Shown here piece by piece: positions 29,959 through 38,098 of a stretch of 64,000 bases of DNA (positions within the stretch are counted from its first letter, which is position 1; each line of letters begins with the position of its first letter). Source of the stretch: Mesorhizobium sp. (lineage in GTDB: Bacteria > Pseudomonadota > Alphaproteobacteria > Rhizobiales > Rhizobiaceae); contig SAQG01000029.1 in assembly GCA_004020315.1 (NCBI GenBank), positions 1-64,000 on the forward strand. Reading direction: 5' to 3'. The notes under the pieces were generated by a model. That model saw nothing but the letters and a program-made list of their open reading frames with translations. It had not been told where the DNA came from and searched no databases. Position numbers and translations under genes: made by a program.

Positions 29959-30977
29959 GCACGTTCCACTGGTTTGCCGGTCGACTGGCGCACATGCAGT
30001 TCCGGCTTGATCAATTCCTGCGACGGCCGCACCATCTGCCCATTGAGCTTGTCGAGCAGCGCGCTGGCGGCGCGACGGCCGACTTCACGCTGGCCATTCC
30101 ACACGGTGGTCAGCGCCGGCGTCGCGATCGCCGCTTCCTCGAGATCGTCATAGCCGGTCACGGATATGTCAATGCCCGGCACCAGCCCGGCGCGTGCAAT
30201 ACCGTTCATCAGGCCGATGGCGACGAGGTCGTTCCAGCAGCAGGCCGCGGTCGGCTTGTCCTTCAGCGCCAGGAACTGCCCGGCGGCCTCGAAGCCGGCC
30301 TGTTTGGTGCGCGGGCCTGCAATGCGCCAGGACGGCCTGACGTCCAGCCCTGCCGCTTCCATGGCGTTGACATAGCCCTGGTAGCGATCGCGGCCGGTCG
30401 AGGTCTGGTCAGTGCCGCCGATCATGGCGATGCGCTTATGGCCGAGCGAGATCAGATGGTTGGTGGCGAGCCCGGTGCCGTAGGCATCGTCGCCGCGAAA
30501 CACCGGCACGTCAGCGCCTTCGACGGTGCGTGCGATCAGCACCGCCGGCAGGCCGTTTTCCTCGGCCATGAAGATGTCCTCGGGCGGCGTGCCGATGGCC
30601 GGCGACATGATGACGCCGTCGGCACCAAGCTGCAAAAGCGTGTCTATGAAGGTGCGCTGCTTTTCGAGCTGGTCGTAATGGTTGGACAGGATGAAGGTCT
30701 GCCGGCTGCGGTCGAGCTCGCTTTCGATCGAGCGCAGTATCTCGGCGAAGAAGGGGTTCATGATGTCGTGGACGACGACGCCGACGATGCCCGAACGCGA
30801 GGTGCGCAGGCTGGCGGCGCGGCGATTGTAGATATAGCCGATGGCGCGGGCATGTTCCTTGATGCGATCGCGAGTGTTTCCGGCAACCAGCGGGCTGTCG
30901 CGCAGGGCCAGCGAGACCGTGGCCGTGGACACACCGAGCGCATCCGCGATCGTCGAAAGCTTGATCTTCTGTGCCAG
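29955..30977 (-). CDS. LacI family transcriptional regulator, probable CTG start
   Basis: A protein of about 340 residues. The N-terminal helix-turn-helix is KLSTIADALGVSTATVSLAL, with a hinge NRRAASLRTSRSG, and the periplasmic-binding-type core follows (VHDIMNPFFAEILRSIE, ISLGHKRIAMIGG, VTGYDDLEEAAIATPALTTV). No ATG, GTG or TTG occurs at the family start; the codon where homologues begin (MAQKIKLS) is CTG, placed nine bases after GGGGGAG. The frame stays open to 31262 through a palindromic repeat, but that extension is not protein-like. It probably controls itself and the downstream dehydrogenase; an 11-bp dyad at 31053-31063 is a candidate operator. Confidence 0.85.
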   Translation of the reverse strand: MAQKIKLSTIADALGVSTATVSLALRDSPLVAGNTRDRIKEHARAIGYIYNRRAASLRTSRSGIVGVVVHDIMNPFFAEILRSIESELDRSRQTFILSNHYDQLEKQRTFIDTLLQLGADGVIMSPAIGTPPEDIFMAEENGLPAVLIARTVEGADVPVFRGDDAYGTGLATNHLISLGHKRIAMIGGTDQTSTGRDRYQGYVNAMEAAGLDVRPSWRIAGPRTKQAGFEAAGQFLALKDKPTAACCWNDLVAIGLMNGIARAGLVPGIDISVTGYDDLEEAAIATPALTTVWNGQREVGRRAASALLDKLNGQMVRPSQELIKPELHVRQSTGKPVERA

Positions 30978-31010
30978 CGCCTTGCGCTCCCCCGACGATC
31001 TAGAGCTGAT

Positions 31011-31063
31011 CCATGATCTTTTCCCCGGATACCGCTTTTCGGGATCATGGTCTAAACAGTTTA
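31011..31063. repeat. Palindromic repeat plus 11-bp dyad upstream of lacI-type gene
   Basis: CCATGATC (31011-31018) pairs perfectly with GATCATGG (31043-31050) around CCCCGGATACCGCTTTTCGG, a common Mesorhizobium-type repeat. Just beyond it lies TAAACAGTTTA (31053-31063), a dyad that could be the operator of the LacI regulator. The rest of the gap to the EamA gene has no gene. Confidence 0.55.
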
Positions 31064-31095
31064 AACGCGGCCTTATGCCACCCTTCCGGAACAAA

Positions 31096-32067
31096 TCAAA
31101 GTTTTTTTGCCAGCGCTTCCACCTCGACGTCGAGGGCGGCGCGGTTGCGCACGCGAATCCGGTGCTCGCGATGAACGATATAAAGACCGCTGGCGACGAT
31201 GACGGCAGCGCCGACGAGTGTCCAGCGGTCGGGAAACTGGTTGAAGACAATCCAGCCGGCAATGATCATCCAGATCATCTGCGAATAGGGATAGGGAGCC
31301 AATGCCGTGGTGGTGGCGAGACGATAGGCCTGAACCAGGAGCCAGTGGCCGATTGCGCCGAAGACGCCAAGCATCAGCAGGATGAACCAGTGCCAGCCGT
31401 CCTGCGGCAGGGAAAGCGAAAACGGAAGCATCGGCAGGAGCAGTACGGCCGGCGCCAGCGCCGAAAAGAGGATGAGGCTCTCCGAGGTTTCTGTGGCCGA
31501 CATGCGCCGCGTCATGATGACGTAAAAACAGTTCGACAGCATGGAGCCGAGCGCGAAGAGGTGGCCGAGGCCAAAGACGCCAACGCCAGGCCGGGTGATG
31601 ATGAGGACGCCGACGAAGCCGCTCAGGATCGCCAACCAGCGCCGCCAGCCCGCCCATTCGCCGAGCAAAGGACCGGCGAGTGCTGTGATCACCATCGGCG
31701 CGAAGAAATAGATCGAGGTGGTTTCGGCCAGCTGCAAGGTCCGCAGCGCCATGACGTTGCAAATGGTCGATCCGAACAGGAAGGCGCCGCGCAGGATATG
31801 CGCCGGCAGATTGTTGGCGCGAAAGCGCGCCGGCTCGCGCCATCCGCGCAGAAGGACACCGACAAGCACGACATGGACGGCGAAGCGAGCCCAGGCGACG
31901 ATCAGCGCCGAGACGCCGGCCAGGACAAGATATTTGCTGCTGGTGTCGAGAACGGTGAAAAATACATAGACGGAAAGCATACAGAGGATCGCCGCCGGAG
32001 GCGTCGCGCTTTCGTCTTGTCTTTGGGGAGCACTCAATTTCAGGCCGGATAGTGGGGTAGAGCCCAC
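31096..32067 (-). CDS. EamA (DMT) family permease
   Basis: A ten-helix drug/metabolite transporter of about 323 residues, made of two EamA halves. Visible parts are AILCMLSVYVFFTVLDTSSKYL, FAVHVVLVGVLLRGW, the first-half pattern LQLAETTSIYFFAPMVITALAGPLLGE and WLAILSGFVGVLIITRPG, and the second-half pattern ALAPYPYSQMIWMIIAGWIVF. It exports or imports an unknown small metabolite. I chose the GTG at 32067, close to where the family starts; the frame is open to 32232 but that part runs into the palindromic repeat. Start uncertain. Confidence 0.85.
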   Translation of the reverse strand: MGSTPLSGLKLSAPQRQDESATPPAAILCMLSVYVFFTVLDTSSKYLVLAGVSALIVAWARFAVHVVLVGVLLRGWREPARFRANNLPAHILRGAFLFGSTICNVMALRTLQLAETTSIYFFAPMVITALAGPLLGEWAGWRRWLAILSGFVGVLIITRPGVGVFGLGHLFALGSMLSNCFYVIMTRRMSATETSESLILFSALAPAVLLLPMLPFSLSLPQDGWHWFILLMLGVFGAIGHWLLVQAYRLATTTALAPYPYSQMIWMIIAGWIVFNQFPDRWTLVGAAVIVASGLYIVHREHRIRVRNRAALDVEVEALAKKL

Positions 32068-32146
32068 CTTTGCGGGAATTGCCACCTGCCGGCAAGCCAA
32101 AAGAGACTGGCACAACAACCAGCCGCCACAGGCTGGTCCTTGTTTC

Positions 32147-32312
32147 TGCATGTCGTTATCCCAACAGCTATCAAGCCCGAGGGCAAGCGTTTGGGCGAAA
32201 TGCATTAGAGCGACGTGCGTCCACTTGGACACACAAAGTACGCTCTAACACTTTTGATTTAGCGCATCGTTCTTTCCGAAAATCGACTACGATTTTCGGG
32301 CCGATGCGCTAG
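32147..32312. repeat. Three-module palindromic repeat element
   Basis: The element contains three successive dyads. The first runs from TGCATGTCGTTATCCC to TTGGGCGAAATGCA; the second from TAGAGCG to CGCTCTA; the third is nested, with TAGCGCATCG (32260-32269) pairing with CGATGCGCTA (32302-32311) and an inner perfect stem CCGAAAATCG/CGATTTTCGG (32276-32285, 32290-32299). Related pieces occur at 481-535 and 22545-22680. Its right end supplies the TAG stop codon of the DUF2000 gene. Confidence 0.8.
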
Positions 32313-32716
32313 GGATGCATACGGGCGCCCTTGGTGATCTTGTCGACAAGCTTCTTTTCGGCGCGCAGAGCGATGCCGACGACCTTGGCGTCGTCGGGTG
32401 CGAATTCGGCAAAGACGGCGCGGTTCGCCGCGTCGTGGCCGGTCGAAAACATTTCGTCGACGTAGAGCGAGGTCGTCACACCGCGCTCCAGCGCCCGCCG
32501 GTGGATCGCACTGAGCGTCGGGCGATCGGCCGAAAGCACGATGACCGGCTGGATCGACAGCGGATTGTAGATGTTGCCGGCGCGGTCGCGATAGGGTTCG
32601 CCGATGATGTCGCTATGCTGCGCGACGATGCCGCTGGTCAGGAAGGCGGTAACATTGAGCTTCTGCCAGACGGGAAGATCGTCCTGCAGCACGATTGCAA
32701 ATTTCGTGTCGAACAT
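32309..32716 (-). CDS. DUF2000 family protein
   Basis: A 135-residue protein of the DUF2000 family, starting MFDTKFAIVLQDDLPVWQKLNV, with SDIIGEPYRDRAGNIYNPL, PVIVLSADRPTLSAIHRRAL and a C-terminal VVGIALRAEKKLVDKITKG. The family folds like peptidyl-tRNA hydrolase II-type proteins but no activity is known to me. The ribosome site is poor; the ATG at 32716 begins the conserved sequence. The TAG stop lies inside the palindromic repeat. Its start is only 23 nt from the divergent AraC regulator start, which suggests that the regulator controls it. Confidence 0.8.
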   Translation of the reverse strand: MFDTKFAIVLQDDLPVWQKLNVTAFLTSGIVAQHSDIIGEPYRDRAGNIYNPLSIQPVIVLSADRPTLSAIHRRALERGVTTSLYVDEMFSTGHDAANRAVFAEFAPDDAKVVGIALRAEKKLVDKITKGARMHP

Positions 32717-32739
32717 GAGACATTTACCATTCGAGGTTT

Positions 32740-33630
32740 GTGAACGAAGCGATGTCACACGGTCTAGAGGGCGAGGCCTTTCAGGGTCTTGGACGTTTGT
32801 GCGTTGACGCGGCTGAGAACTGCGTCATCTCGGCCCCCGATTCAGTCGGCATGGAGCGTATCGAGGCCCGGTTCCACGGCAGCGCCTTCGATCTCCATCG
32901 TCACGATACCTACGCCATCGGCGTGACGCTGCATGGCGTCCAGACCTTCCGTTATCGTGGCGCGACGCATCACAGCCTGCCCGGCCAGATTATCGTGCTC
33001 CATCCCGACGAATTGCACGACGGCGGTGCCGGCACTGAAGACGGCTTGCGTTACAGGATGCTTTATCTGGAGCCGTCTATCGTGCTGGACTGCCTCGATA
33101 CAACAGGTGCATCGCTGCCTTTCGTCAGGGAGGCCGTGGTGACGGATCCTGTCTTCCGCACGACGCTGCTTTCGGCGCTGGGGCCGTTGGACCAGAAGCT
33201 GGACGATCTCTTTGTCGCCGATTTCATCGCGCAATTGATGCAAAGCCTGGCACGGCATGCAGGCCTGCCGGCGAAACCGATCCCACGGACGGCGTGGCGG
33301 GCTGCCAGCCTGGCACGCGACTATCTGGAAGAAAATGTTTTCCGTATCGTCTGTTCCGAGGAGCTGGAGGCGATCACCGGGCTGGATCGCTACGCTCTAT
33401 CGCGGCATTTCCGTGCCGCTTTCTCCACCAGTCCGCACCGCTTTCTCTTGATGCGCCGGCTTCAACGAGCACGCCGCATGATCGAGGCGAGCGAGCCATT
33501 GGCGCAGATCGCAATAGCGGCCGGTTTCAGCGACCAAAGTCATTTCAGCAGGCACTTCAAGAAGGCGTTCGGTGTCACGCCGGGCCGCTGGTCGGCATTG
33601 ATCCATGGATCGTCAGCAGCCGCTGCCTGA
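32740..33630 (+). CDS. AraC family transcriptional regulator
   Basis: A 296-residue activator with an N-terminal cupin sensor domain (FHGSAFDLHRHDTYAIGVTLHGVQTFRYRG and HSLPGQIIVLHPDELHDG) and a C-terminal pair of AraC helix-turn-helices (ITGLDRYALSRHFRAAFSTSPHRFL and IAIAAGFSDQSHFSRHFKKAFGVTPGRW). It likely binds a small ligand and activates the divergent DUF2000 gene. The start is GTG 32740 or ATG 32752; neither has a good ribosome site. It is convergent with the MarR gene. Confidence 0.9.
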   Translation: MNEAMSHGLEGEAFQGLGRLCVDAAENCVISAPDSVGMERIEARFHGSAFDLHRHDTYAIGVTLHGVQTFRYRGATHHSLPGQIIVLHPDELHDGGAGTEDGLRYRMLYLEPSIVLDCLDTTGASLPFVREAVVTDPVFRTTLLSALGPLDQKLDDLFVADFIAQLMQSLARHAGLPAKPIPRTAWRAASLARDYLEENVFRIVCSEELEAITGLDRYALSRHFRAAFSTSPHRFLLMRRLQRARRMIEASEPLAQIAIAAGFSDQSHFSRHFKKAFGVTPGRWSALIHGSSAAAA

Positions 33631-33646
33631 TGGCGTCAGCCGCGGA

Positions 33647-34117
33647 TCATTCGTCGGCGTCGATCTCATCGTCGACGAGAACCATCTCTCCGTTCGAGAG
33701 GTTCGCCTCAACGCGGGCGAGCAGCTTGAACAGCGCCTTCTGGTCCTTTTTATCGAGCCCCTTCAGCGCCTGCTTCTCGGTCTTTTTCACCGACTTCTCG
33801 ATGGCATGAATGATTTCACGCCCAGTGTCGGTCAGAAAGATATGGGCCTGGCGGGCATCGGCGGAGGAGGCGCGTTTCTCCAGAAAACCCTGCGCCTGCA
33901 GCCGGTTGATGGTCTTGGTGATGGTCGGCGGGCGCACACCGAGGCGACCGGCAAGATTGCCGGGCGTCTGCCCGTCCTCACGGTCGAGCGCCAGCATGAT
34001 CTGGTCCTGGCCGGCATAGAAGCCGTGCGCCAGAAGCCGCGCGGCCAGTGCCGTACGTGCCAACCGCGCCGCCGAATGCAGCCGGCTCATTGTCGCAGTC
34101 TTGTCCGCCTTGGCCAT
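33647..34117 (-). CDS. MarR family transcriptional regulator
   Basis: A 156-residue winged-helix regulator: SRLHSAARLARTALAARLLAHGFYAGQDQIMLAL (dimer helices), TPGNLAGRLGVRPPTITKTINRLQAQGFLEKR (recognition helix) and ASSADARQAHIFLTDTGRE (the wing), then an acidic C-terminus. GAGGG directly before an ATG at 34123 fits better with the next ATG (34117), which I chose. It lies downstream of the exported intradiol dioxygenase in the same direction and might sense an aromatic compound; this is inference. Confidence 0.88.
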   Translation of the reverse strand: MAKADKTATMSRLHSAARLARTALAARLLAHGFYAGQDQIMLALDREDGQTPGNLAGRLGVRPPTITKTINRLQAQGFLEKRASSADARQAHIFLTDTGREIIHAIEKSVKKTEKQALKGLDKKDQKALFKLLARVEANLSNGEMVLVDDEIDADE

Positions 34118-34336
34118 GGTCATCCCTCTTCGGCCGAACCGGTACGGACAGCATAGAGGCAGCCGCCCAGTTGGCAATCGACGATCAAAAGATCCGGCTT
34201 TGCAAAACAGCTTTGCCGGCAAGCAATGCGATGTCCGCCGTGGCTAATGCCAGATGTTTATTTCAGTTAGATGACAAACGACTTTTCAGTGCAGGTGGAA
34301 GCTTTCAGGAGGAGCGCCGCACACGCGATACGAGAC

Positions 34337-35068
34337 TCAATCAGCCTTTACCGCGACGATCATCAAGGCTTGGTAGGCGTCCGCCACCTCACGCAGCGCC
34401 GCCTGCGACAGCGGCCCGGCGCGCCGCGCAATACCGTCCCTGGCGTTCGACGTATCCCGCTTGCCGGACCGGTCGGTGTAAGGCGTGACAGTGGTGAATA
34501 TCTGCTCGCTGAGGCTGTCGGGGAAAAACAGCTGGCCGGTCATCACCGAATTGTCGTCGGGGAAGACCTTGAAGTGGATGTGGGTGGTGCGGCCGCGATA
34601 CCAGCCGGGATAAATGGTGGCAAATGAGACAATGCCGGTGTCATCGGTCTTTTGCCAACCGCGCAGAAAACTCTGGCCTGACGTATCGACATCCTGGCCG
34701 TCGCCTTGTCCCGGATAGCCCGAATAATGTCCTTGCGCGTCGCAATGCCAGATGTCGACACGCGCGCTGGCAAGCGGCCGGCAGCCCGCGTCGACCACCT
34801 GCAGGCGCACATTGAGGGCAATGCCCGCCTTGCCCTCGGTGATATCGGCGCGCTCGAGCTTCGGGTCGAAATAAAACGGTCCCTCGGTCGCTTCCGGCGT
34901 GATCGCGCAGACGCCGGCACCGCCATCGAACAGGGCAAGCCCGGCATAGGGCGAAGCCTGCTGAGCCAGCGCGATGCCCGGCAGAAAGACGCCGCCGCCC
35001 GCGCTGACGGCAATGAGGCCGAGCGCCTGACGCCGGCTCAACGGCAAGGAGGACGATTTGTAGGACAT
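34337..35068 (-). CDS. Tat-exported intradiol ring-cleavage dioxygenase
   Basis: A 243-residue protein of the protocatechuate 3,4-dioxygenase/catechol 1,2-dioxygenase family with an N-terminal twin-arginine signal (SRRQALGLIAVSAGGG, cleavage near ALAQ). The core has TPEATEGPFYFDP, VDIWHCDAQGHYSGY, FLRGWQKTDDTGIVSFATIYPGWY, and RGRTTHIHFKVF, which supply the Tyr, Tyr, His, His ligands of Fe(III). So the metal site looks intact, but the enzyme is sent across the inner membrane, unlike the classic cytoplasmic dioxygenases. Substrate unknown. It is divergent from the CobW-type gene across 196 nt. Confidence 0.88.
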   Translation of the reverse strand: MSYKSSSLPLSRRQALGLIAVSAGGGVFLPGIALAQQASPYAGLALFDGGAGVCAITPEATEGPFYFDPKLERADITEGKAGIALNVRLQVVDAGCRPLASARVDIWHCDAQGHYSGYPGQGDGQDVDTSGQSFLRGWQKTDDTGIVSFATIYPGWYRGRTTHIHFKVFPDDNSVMTGQLFFPDSLSEQIFTTVTPYTDRSGKRDTSNARDGIARRAGPLSQAALREVADAYQALMIVAVKAD

Positions 35069-35149
35069 CCGGCGCCTCTTTTGGTTCTTTCGAGCAAGCT
35101 GCCTTGTTCTTATCTAGGCAGTGAGACCAGCCAGCGCCAATGAAATCCC

Positions 35150-35179
35150 GGCAATGTTGGGAAAGTCAGGCAATGTTGG
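35150..35179 (+). promoter_or_regulatory. Direct repeat upstream of the CobW-type gene
   Basis: GGCAATGTTGG occurs at 35150-35160 and again at 35169-35179 (19 nt start to start, about two helical turns), in the divergent region between the dioxygenase and the metal GTPase gene. Such spacing suits a regulator binding the same helix face. No known zinc-regulator box is recognisable. Confidence 0.4.
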
Positions 35180-35264
35180 CGACCTGTTTGGCCCATCGGT
35201 TTGCCGCGTGCAAAAGCACGGCGCACATCCTATATGGAGCCGACAATCCTTTTCGAGGCCCAAC

Positions 35265-36323
35265 ATGAACGATGCACAGACGACGCAGATCCCCGTAACC
35301 GTTCTCACCGGCTATCTCGGCGCCGGCAAGACGACGCTGCTCAACCGCATCCTTTCGGAAAACCACGGCAAGCGCTACGCCGTCATCGTCAATGAATTCG
35401 GCGAGATCGGCATCGATAACGAGCTGATCGTGGAATCCGACGAGGAAATCTACGAGATGAACAATGGCTGCGTCTGCTGCACGGTGCGCGGCGACTTGAT
35501 CCGCGTCGTCGAGGGCCTGATGCGCCGGCCAGGCCGCTTCGACGCCATCGTGATCGAAACGACCGGCCTCGCCGATCCGGTGCCGGTGGCGCAGACCTTC
35601 TTCATGGACGACGACGTGCGCTCCAAGACCAGGCTCGACGCGGTGGTGGCGCTGGTCGACGCCAAGCACCTGCCGTTGCGGCTGAAGGATTCCCGCGAAG
35701 CCGAGGACCAGATCGCATTTGCCGATGTCGTCGTGCTCAACAAGACCGATCTCGTCACGCCGGAGGAACTGAGCAAGGTCGAGGCGACGATCCGCGCGAT
35801 CAACCCGGCGGCAAGAATCCATCGCACCACCCGCGCCGGCCTGGCGCTGTCTGAAGTGCTCGACCGCGGCGCCTTCGATCTGTCCCGGGCGCTGGAGAAC
35901 GATCCCCATTTCCTAGAGGCGCATGACGACCATGGCCACGACCATCATGACCATGACGGGCATCATCACCATGATCATGACGGGCACGATCACCATCATC
36001 ACGCGCACCCCTCCGATATCCATGACGTGACGGTGCAGTCGGTGTCGCTGCGCGGCGGTGAGATGGACCCGAAGAAATTCTTCCCGTGGATCGAGAAGAT
36101 CACCCAGATGGAAGGCCCGAACATCCTGCGGCTGAAGGGCATCATTGCGCTCAAGGGCGATGACGAGCGCTACGTCATCCAGGGCGTGCACATGATCATC
36201 GAGGGCGACCACCAGCGCGCCTGGAAGGACGGCGAGAAGCACGAGAGCCGGCTGGTGTTCATCGGCCGCGAACTCGACGCCGAGCGGCTGAAGAAGAGCT
36301 TCGACGCCTGCCAGGCAGCTTGA
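35265..36323 (+). CDS. COG0523/CobW-type GTPase, putative zinc metallochaperone
   Basis: A 352-residue G3E GTPase. P-loop [10 protein letters not shown] (15-24), the metal-binding CVCC motif (69-72), ETTGLADP in the switch region, the NKTD guanine specificity motif, and a histidine-rich linker of about 30 residues (about 222-250, mostly H and D with G) before the CobW C-terminal domain ([18 protein letters not shown] and [13 protein letters not shown]). These proteins insert or deliver zinc or cobalt to client metalloproteins; with the CxCC and His-rich loop, zinc is the likelier. GAGG precedes the ATG. It is followed by a WD40 gene in the same direction. Confidence 0.9.
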   Translation: MNDAQTTQIPVTVLTGYLGAGKTTLLNRILSENHGKRYAVIVNEFGEIGIDNELIVESDEEIYEMNNGCVCCTVRGDLIRVVEGLMRRPGRFDAIVIETTGLADPVPVAQTFFMDDDVRSKTRLDAVVALVDAKHLPLRLKDSREAEDQIAFADVVVLNKTDLVTPEELSKVEATIRAINPAARIHRTTRAGLALSEVLDRGAFDLSRALENDPHFLEAHDDHGHDHHDHDGHHHHDHDGHDHHHHAHPSDIHDVTVQSVSLRGGEMDPKKFFPWIEKITQMEGPNILRLKGIIALKGDDERYVIQGVHMIIEGDHQRAWKDGEKHESRLVFIGRELDAERLKKSFDACQAA

Positions 36324-36349
36324 TTTCCAAGTCAAATTTACGGCGTTAG

Positions 36350-36469
36350 CGCTGCCTCTCATCCGGCTGCCGCCACCTTCTCCCCGTGAAGAACGGGGAG
36401 AAGGCGAAGCTCCGACGCTGGTGACCCCTTCCCCACGCTTACGGGGAGGGGGTAAGGGTGAGGCAGCGG
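36350..36469. repeat. Palindromic intergenic repeat with two internal hairpins
   Basis: A 120-bp element with inverted ends (CGCTGCCTC at left, GAGGCAGCG at right). Inside is a perfect 12-bp stem (CCTTCTCCCCGT, 36376-36387, with 36393-36404) and a second C-rich/G-rich hairpin around 36425-36452. It fills the gap between the CobW-type and WD40 genes and might attenuate read-through. Confidence 0.8.
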
Positions 36470-36493
36470 AAATCTCTAATGGAATAGTCTCTC

Positions 36494-37468
36494 ATGCCGA
36501 CAGTCGCCCCGCTTGATCTCCAGGGACATTGCATCGCCGCCGTCTTCCTCGGCGACGTGCCGCATTTTGCGCTGGCCGACGGTGCCGTCCACCGGCTCGA
36601 TCATGGTCACAAGACGGTGCAGGCCAATGACGGCCTGCTCGCCGCAGTCTACGATGCGGCCAACGACCGGCTGATCACCGGCGGCGAGGATGGCAAGATT
36701 TTTTCGACTACCGCGGGCGGCAATGCAGCAGAACTGGCAAGCGCCGGCAAAAAATGGATCACCAGCGTTGCGGCTGGACCACAAGGCGCCATCGCCTATG
36801 CCTCGGGCAAGACCGCGTATGTGCGTTTCGCCGACGGCAAGACCAAGGAATTCTTGCACCCGCGTTCGGTCGAGGGGCTGGCGTTCTCGCCCAAGGGCAT
36901 GCGCTTCGGCGTCGCCCGCTACAATGGCGCGACGCTGCATTTCCCGGCGGCCGACGGCAAGCCAGTCGAGCTGGAATGGGCCGGCGCCCATACCGGCATC
37001 ACCTTCTCGCCGGACGGCGCCTTCCTCGTCACCACCATGCAGGAGAACGCGCTGCATGGCTGGAAGCTGGCCGACGGCAAGCACATGCGCATGAGCGGCT
37101 ATCCCGGTAAAGTCAAAAGCCTGTCGTGGAGCGCCAAGGGAAAATGGCTGGCCAGTTCCGGTGCGCCGGCGGCGATCGTCTGGCCTTTTTCGGGCAAGGA
37201 CGGGCCTATGGGCAAGGCGCCGCTGGAACTCGGCACGCGCGGCAACGCCATGGTGACCTCGGTCGCCTGCCATCCAAGCCAGGATGTCGTCGCCGTCGGC
37301 TATGACGACGGCATGGTGATGGCGGTGCGTTTCGCTGACGCCAAGGAGGTGCTGCTGCGCCGGCCGGGCAAGGGCGCCATCACCTCGATGATGTGGGACA
37401 AGGAAGAGCGCCGCGTCGCCTTCGGCAGCGCTGCCGGCGACTGCGGCGTCATCGATATTTCCGCATAA
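36494..37468 (+). CDS. WD40-repeat beta-propeller protein
   Basis: A 324-residue protein composed of about seven WD40-like blades. Segments such as LLAAVYDAANDRLITGGEDGKIFS, VEGLAFSPKGMRFGVARYNGATL, HTGITFSPDGAFLVTTMQENALHGW and VTSVACHPSQDVVAVGYDDGMV show the repeat. No signal peptide, so cytoplasmic. A WD40 protein next to a COG0523 GTPase is a recurring alphaproteobacterial arrangement; it may scaffold metal delivery, which is an inference. A palindromic repeat separates the two genes. It is convergent with the next gene (11 nt). Confidence 0.85.
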   Translation: MPTVAPLDLQGHCIAAVFLGDVPHFALADGAVHRLDHGHKTVQANDGLLAAVYDAANDRLITGGEDGKIFSTTAGGNAAELASAGKKWITSVAAGPQGAIAYASGKTAYVRFADGKTKEFLHPRSVEGLAFSPKGMRFGVARYNGATLHFPAADGKPVELEWAGAHTGITFSPDGAFLVTTMQENALHGWKLADGKHMRMSGYPGKVKSLSWSAKGKWLASSGAPAAIVWPFSGKDGPMGKAPLELGTRGNAMVTSVACHPSQDVVAVGYDDGMVMAVRFADAKEVLLRRPGKGAITSMMWDKEERRVAFGSAAGDCGVIDISA

Positions 37469-37479
37469 CCGGGAGTTCT

Positions 37480-37932
37480 CTACTCGGCCCCGCAGGAGAC
37501 TTTGTCGGTCAACGCGGCAGGCATGCCGTCGCCGCCAGTGTCAGCCGTGCCCTCATAGATTGCGAGCGAATAGCGCCCGTCATAGGTGCCTTCTTCGCTG
37601 GCCTTGGTCACGATCGTCAGTTCGACAGAACTGTAGGTGTTTGCGACCTCGTGCTCGCGATAGACGAGCAGCCGCAATTCCTTGCCGTCGAGCCAATATT
37701 GGGTGAGGTTGGAATCCTCGAACACTGTCTTGCGCAGATCGTCGCCAACGGGCCTGCCGAGAATTTCGAGGTCGCCGCGAAAATTGAACGTTGGACCGCC
37801 CATGCCTCTGGTGACGCCGGCTTCGACTTGGAATTTCACCGCTGCATCCTCGGCCGAGCACCAGATGCCGCCGGTGGCGAACGCCGAGCCGGCCGACAAC
37901 AGCAACGTCGTCACACCGAAGATCGTCCGCAT
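37480..37932 (-). CDS. Exported protein of unknown function
   Basis: A 150-residue protein with a signal peptide (MRTIFGVTTLLLSAGSAFA, cleavage near AFA-TGG). The mature part has two cysteines, at the start (IWCSAED) and the end (DKVSCGAE), likely a disulfide joining the termini, with beta strands between (FNFRGDLEIL, YWLDGKELRLLVYRE, VELTIVTKA, GRYSLAIYEG). GGGGGAAGAG precedes the ATG at 37932, which I prefer over the upstream open frame. No family is recognised; small periplasmic beta protein. It is convergent with the WD40 gene. Confidence 0.7.
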   Translation of the reverse strand: MRTIFGVTTLLLSAGSAFATGGIWCSAEDAAVKFQVEAGVTRGMGGPTFNFRGDLEILGRPVGDDLRKTVFEDSNLTQYWLDGKELRLLVYREHEVANTYSSVELTIVTKASEEGTYDGRYSLAIYEGTADTGGDGMPAALTDKVSCGAE

Positions 37933-38098
37933 CTCTTCCCCCAAAGCCACAAACCCTATTCGCATTGATGCTGGAGGATGCCCTGAGGTCAAGCGTCAGT
38001 TCTTCTCACCGTGGCCGCTGAACCAATGCAGGGCAGCCGCACGGCCAATTGCGGTTCCGGACGTCGATTGGCTAGAGTGACGTATGAGAGGGGCATTC

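Noticed and set aside
31073-32113. 346-residue reading frame overlapping the EamA gene in another frame
   Set aside because: The other frame has ten hydrophobic segments and EamA motifs; this one is Arg/Ser/His-rich with no pattern.
32147-32312. Possible CRISPR array or structured ncRNA
   Set aside because: The repeats are inverted, not direct with spacers, and similar modules occur at other intergenic sites, so it is a dispersed palindromic repeat.
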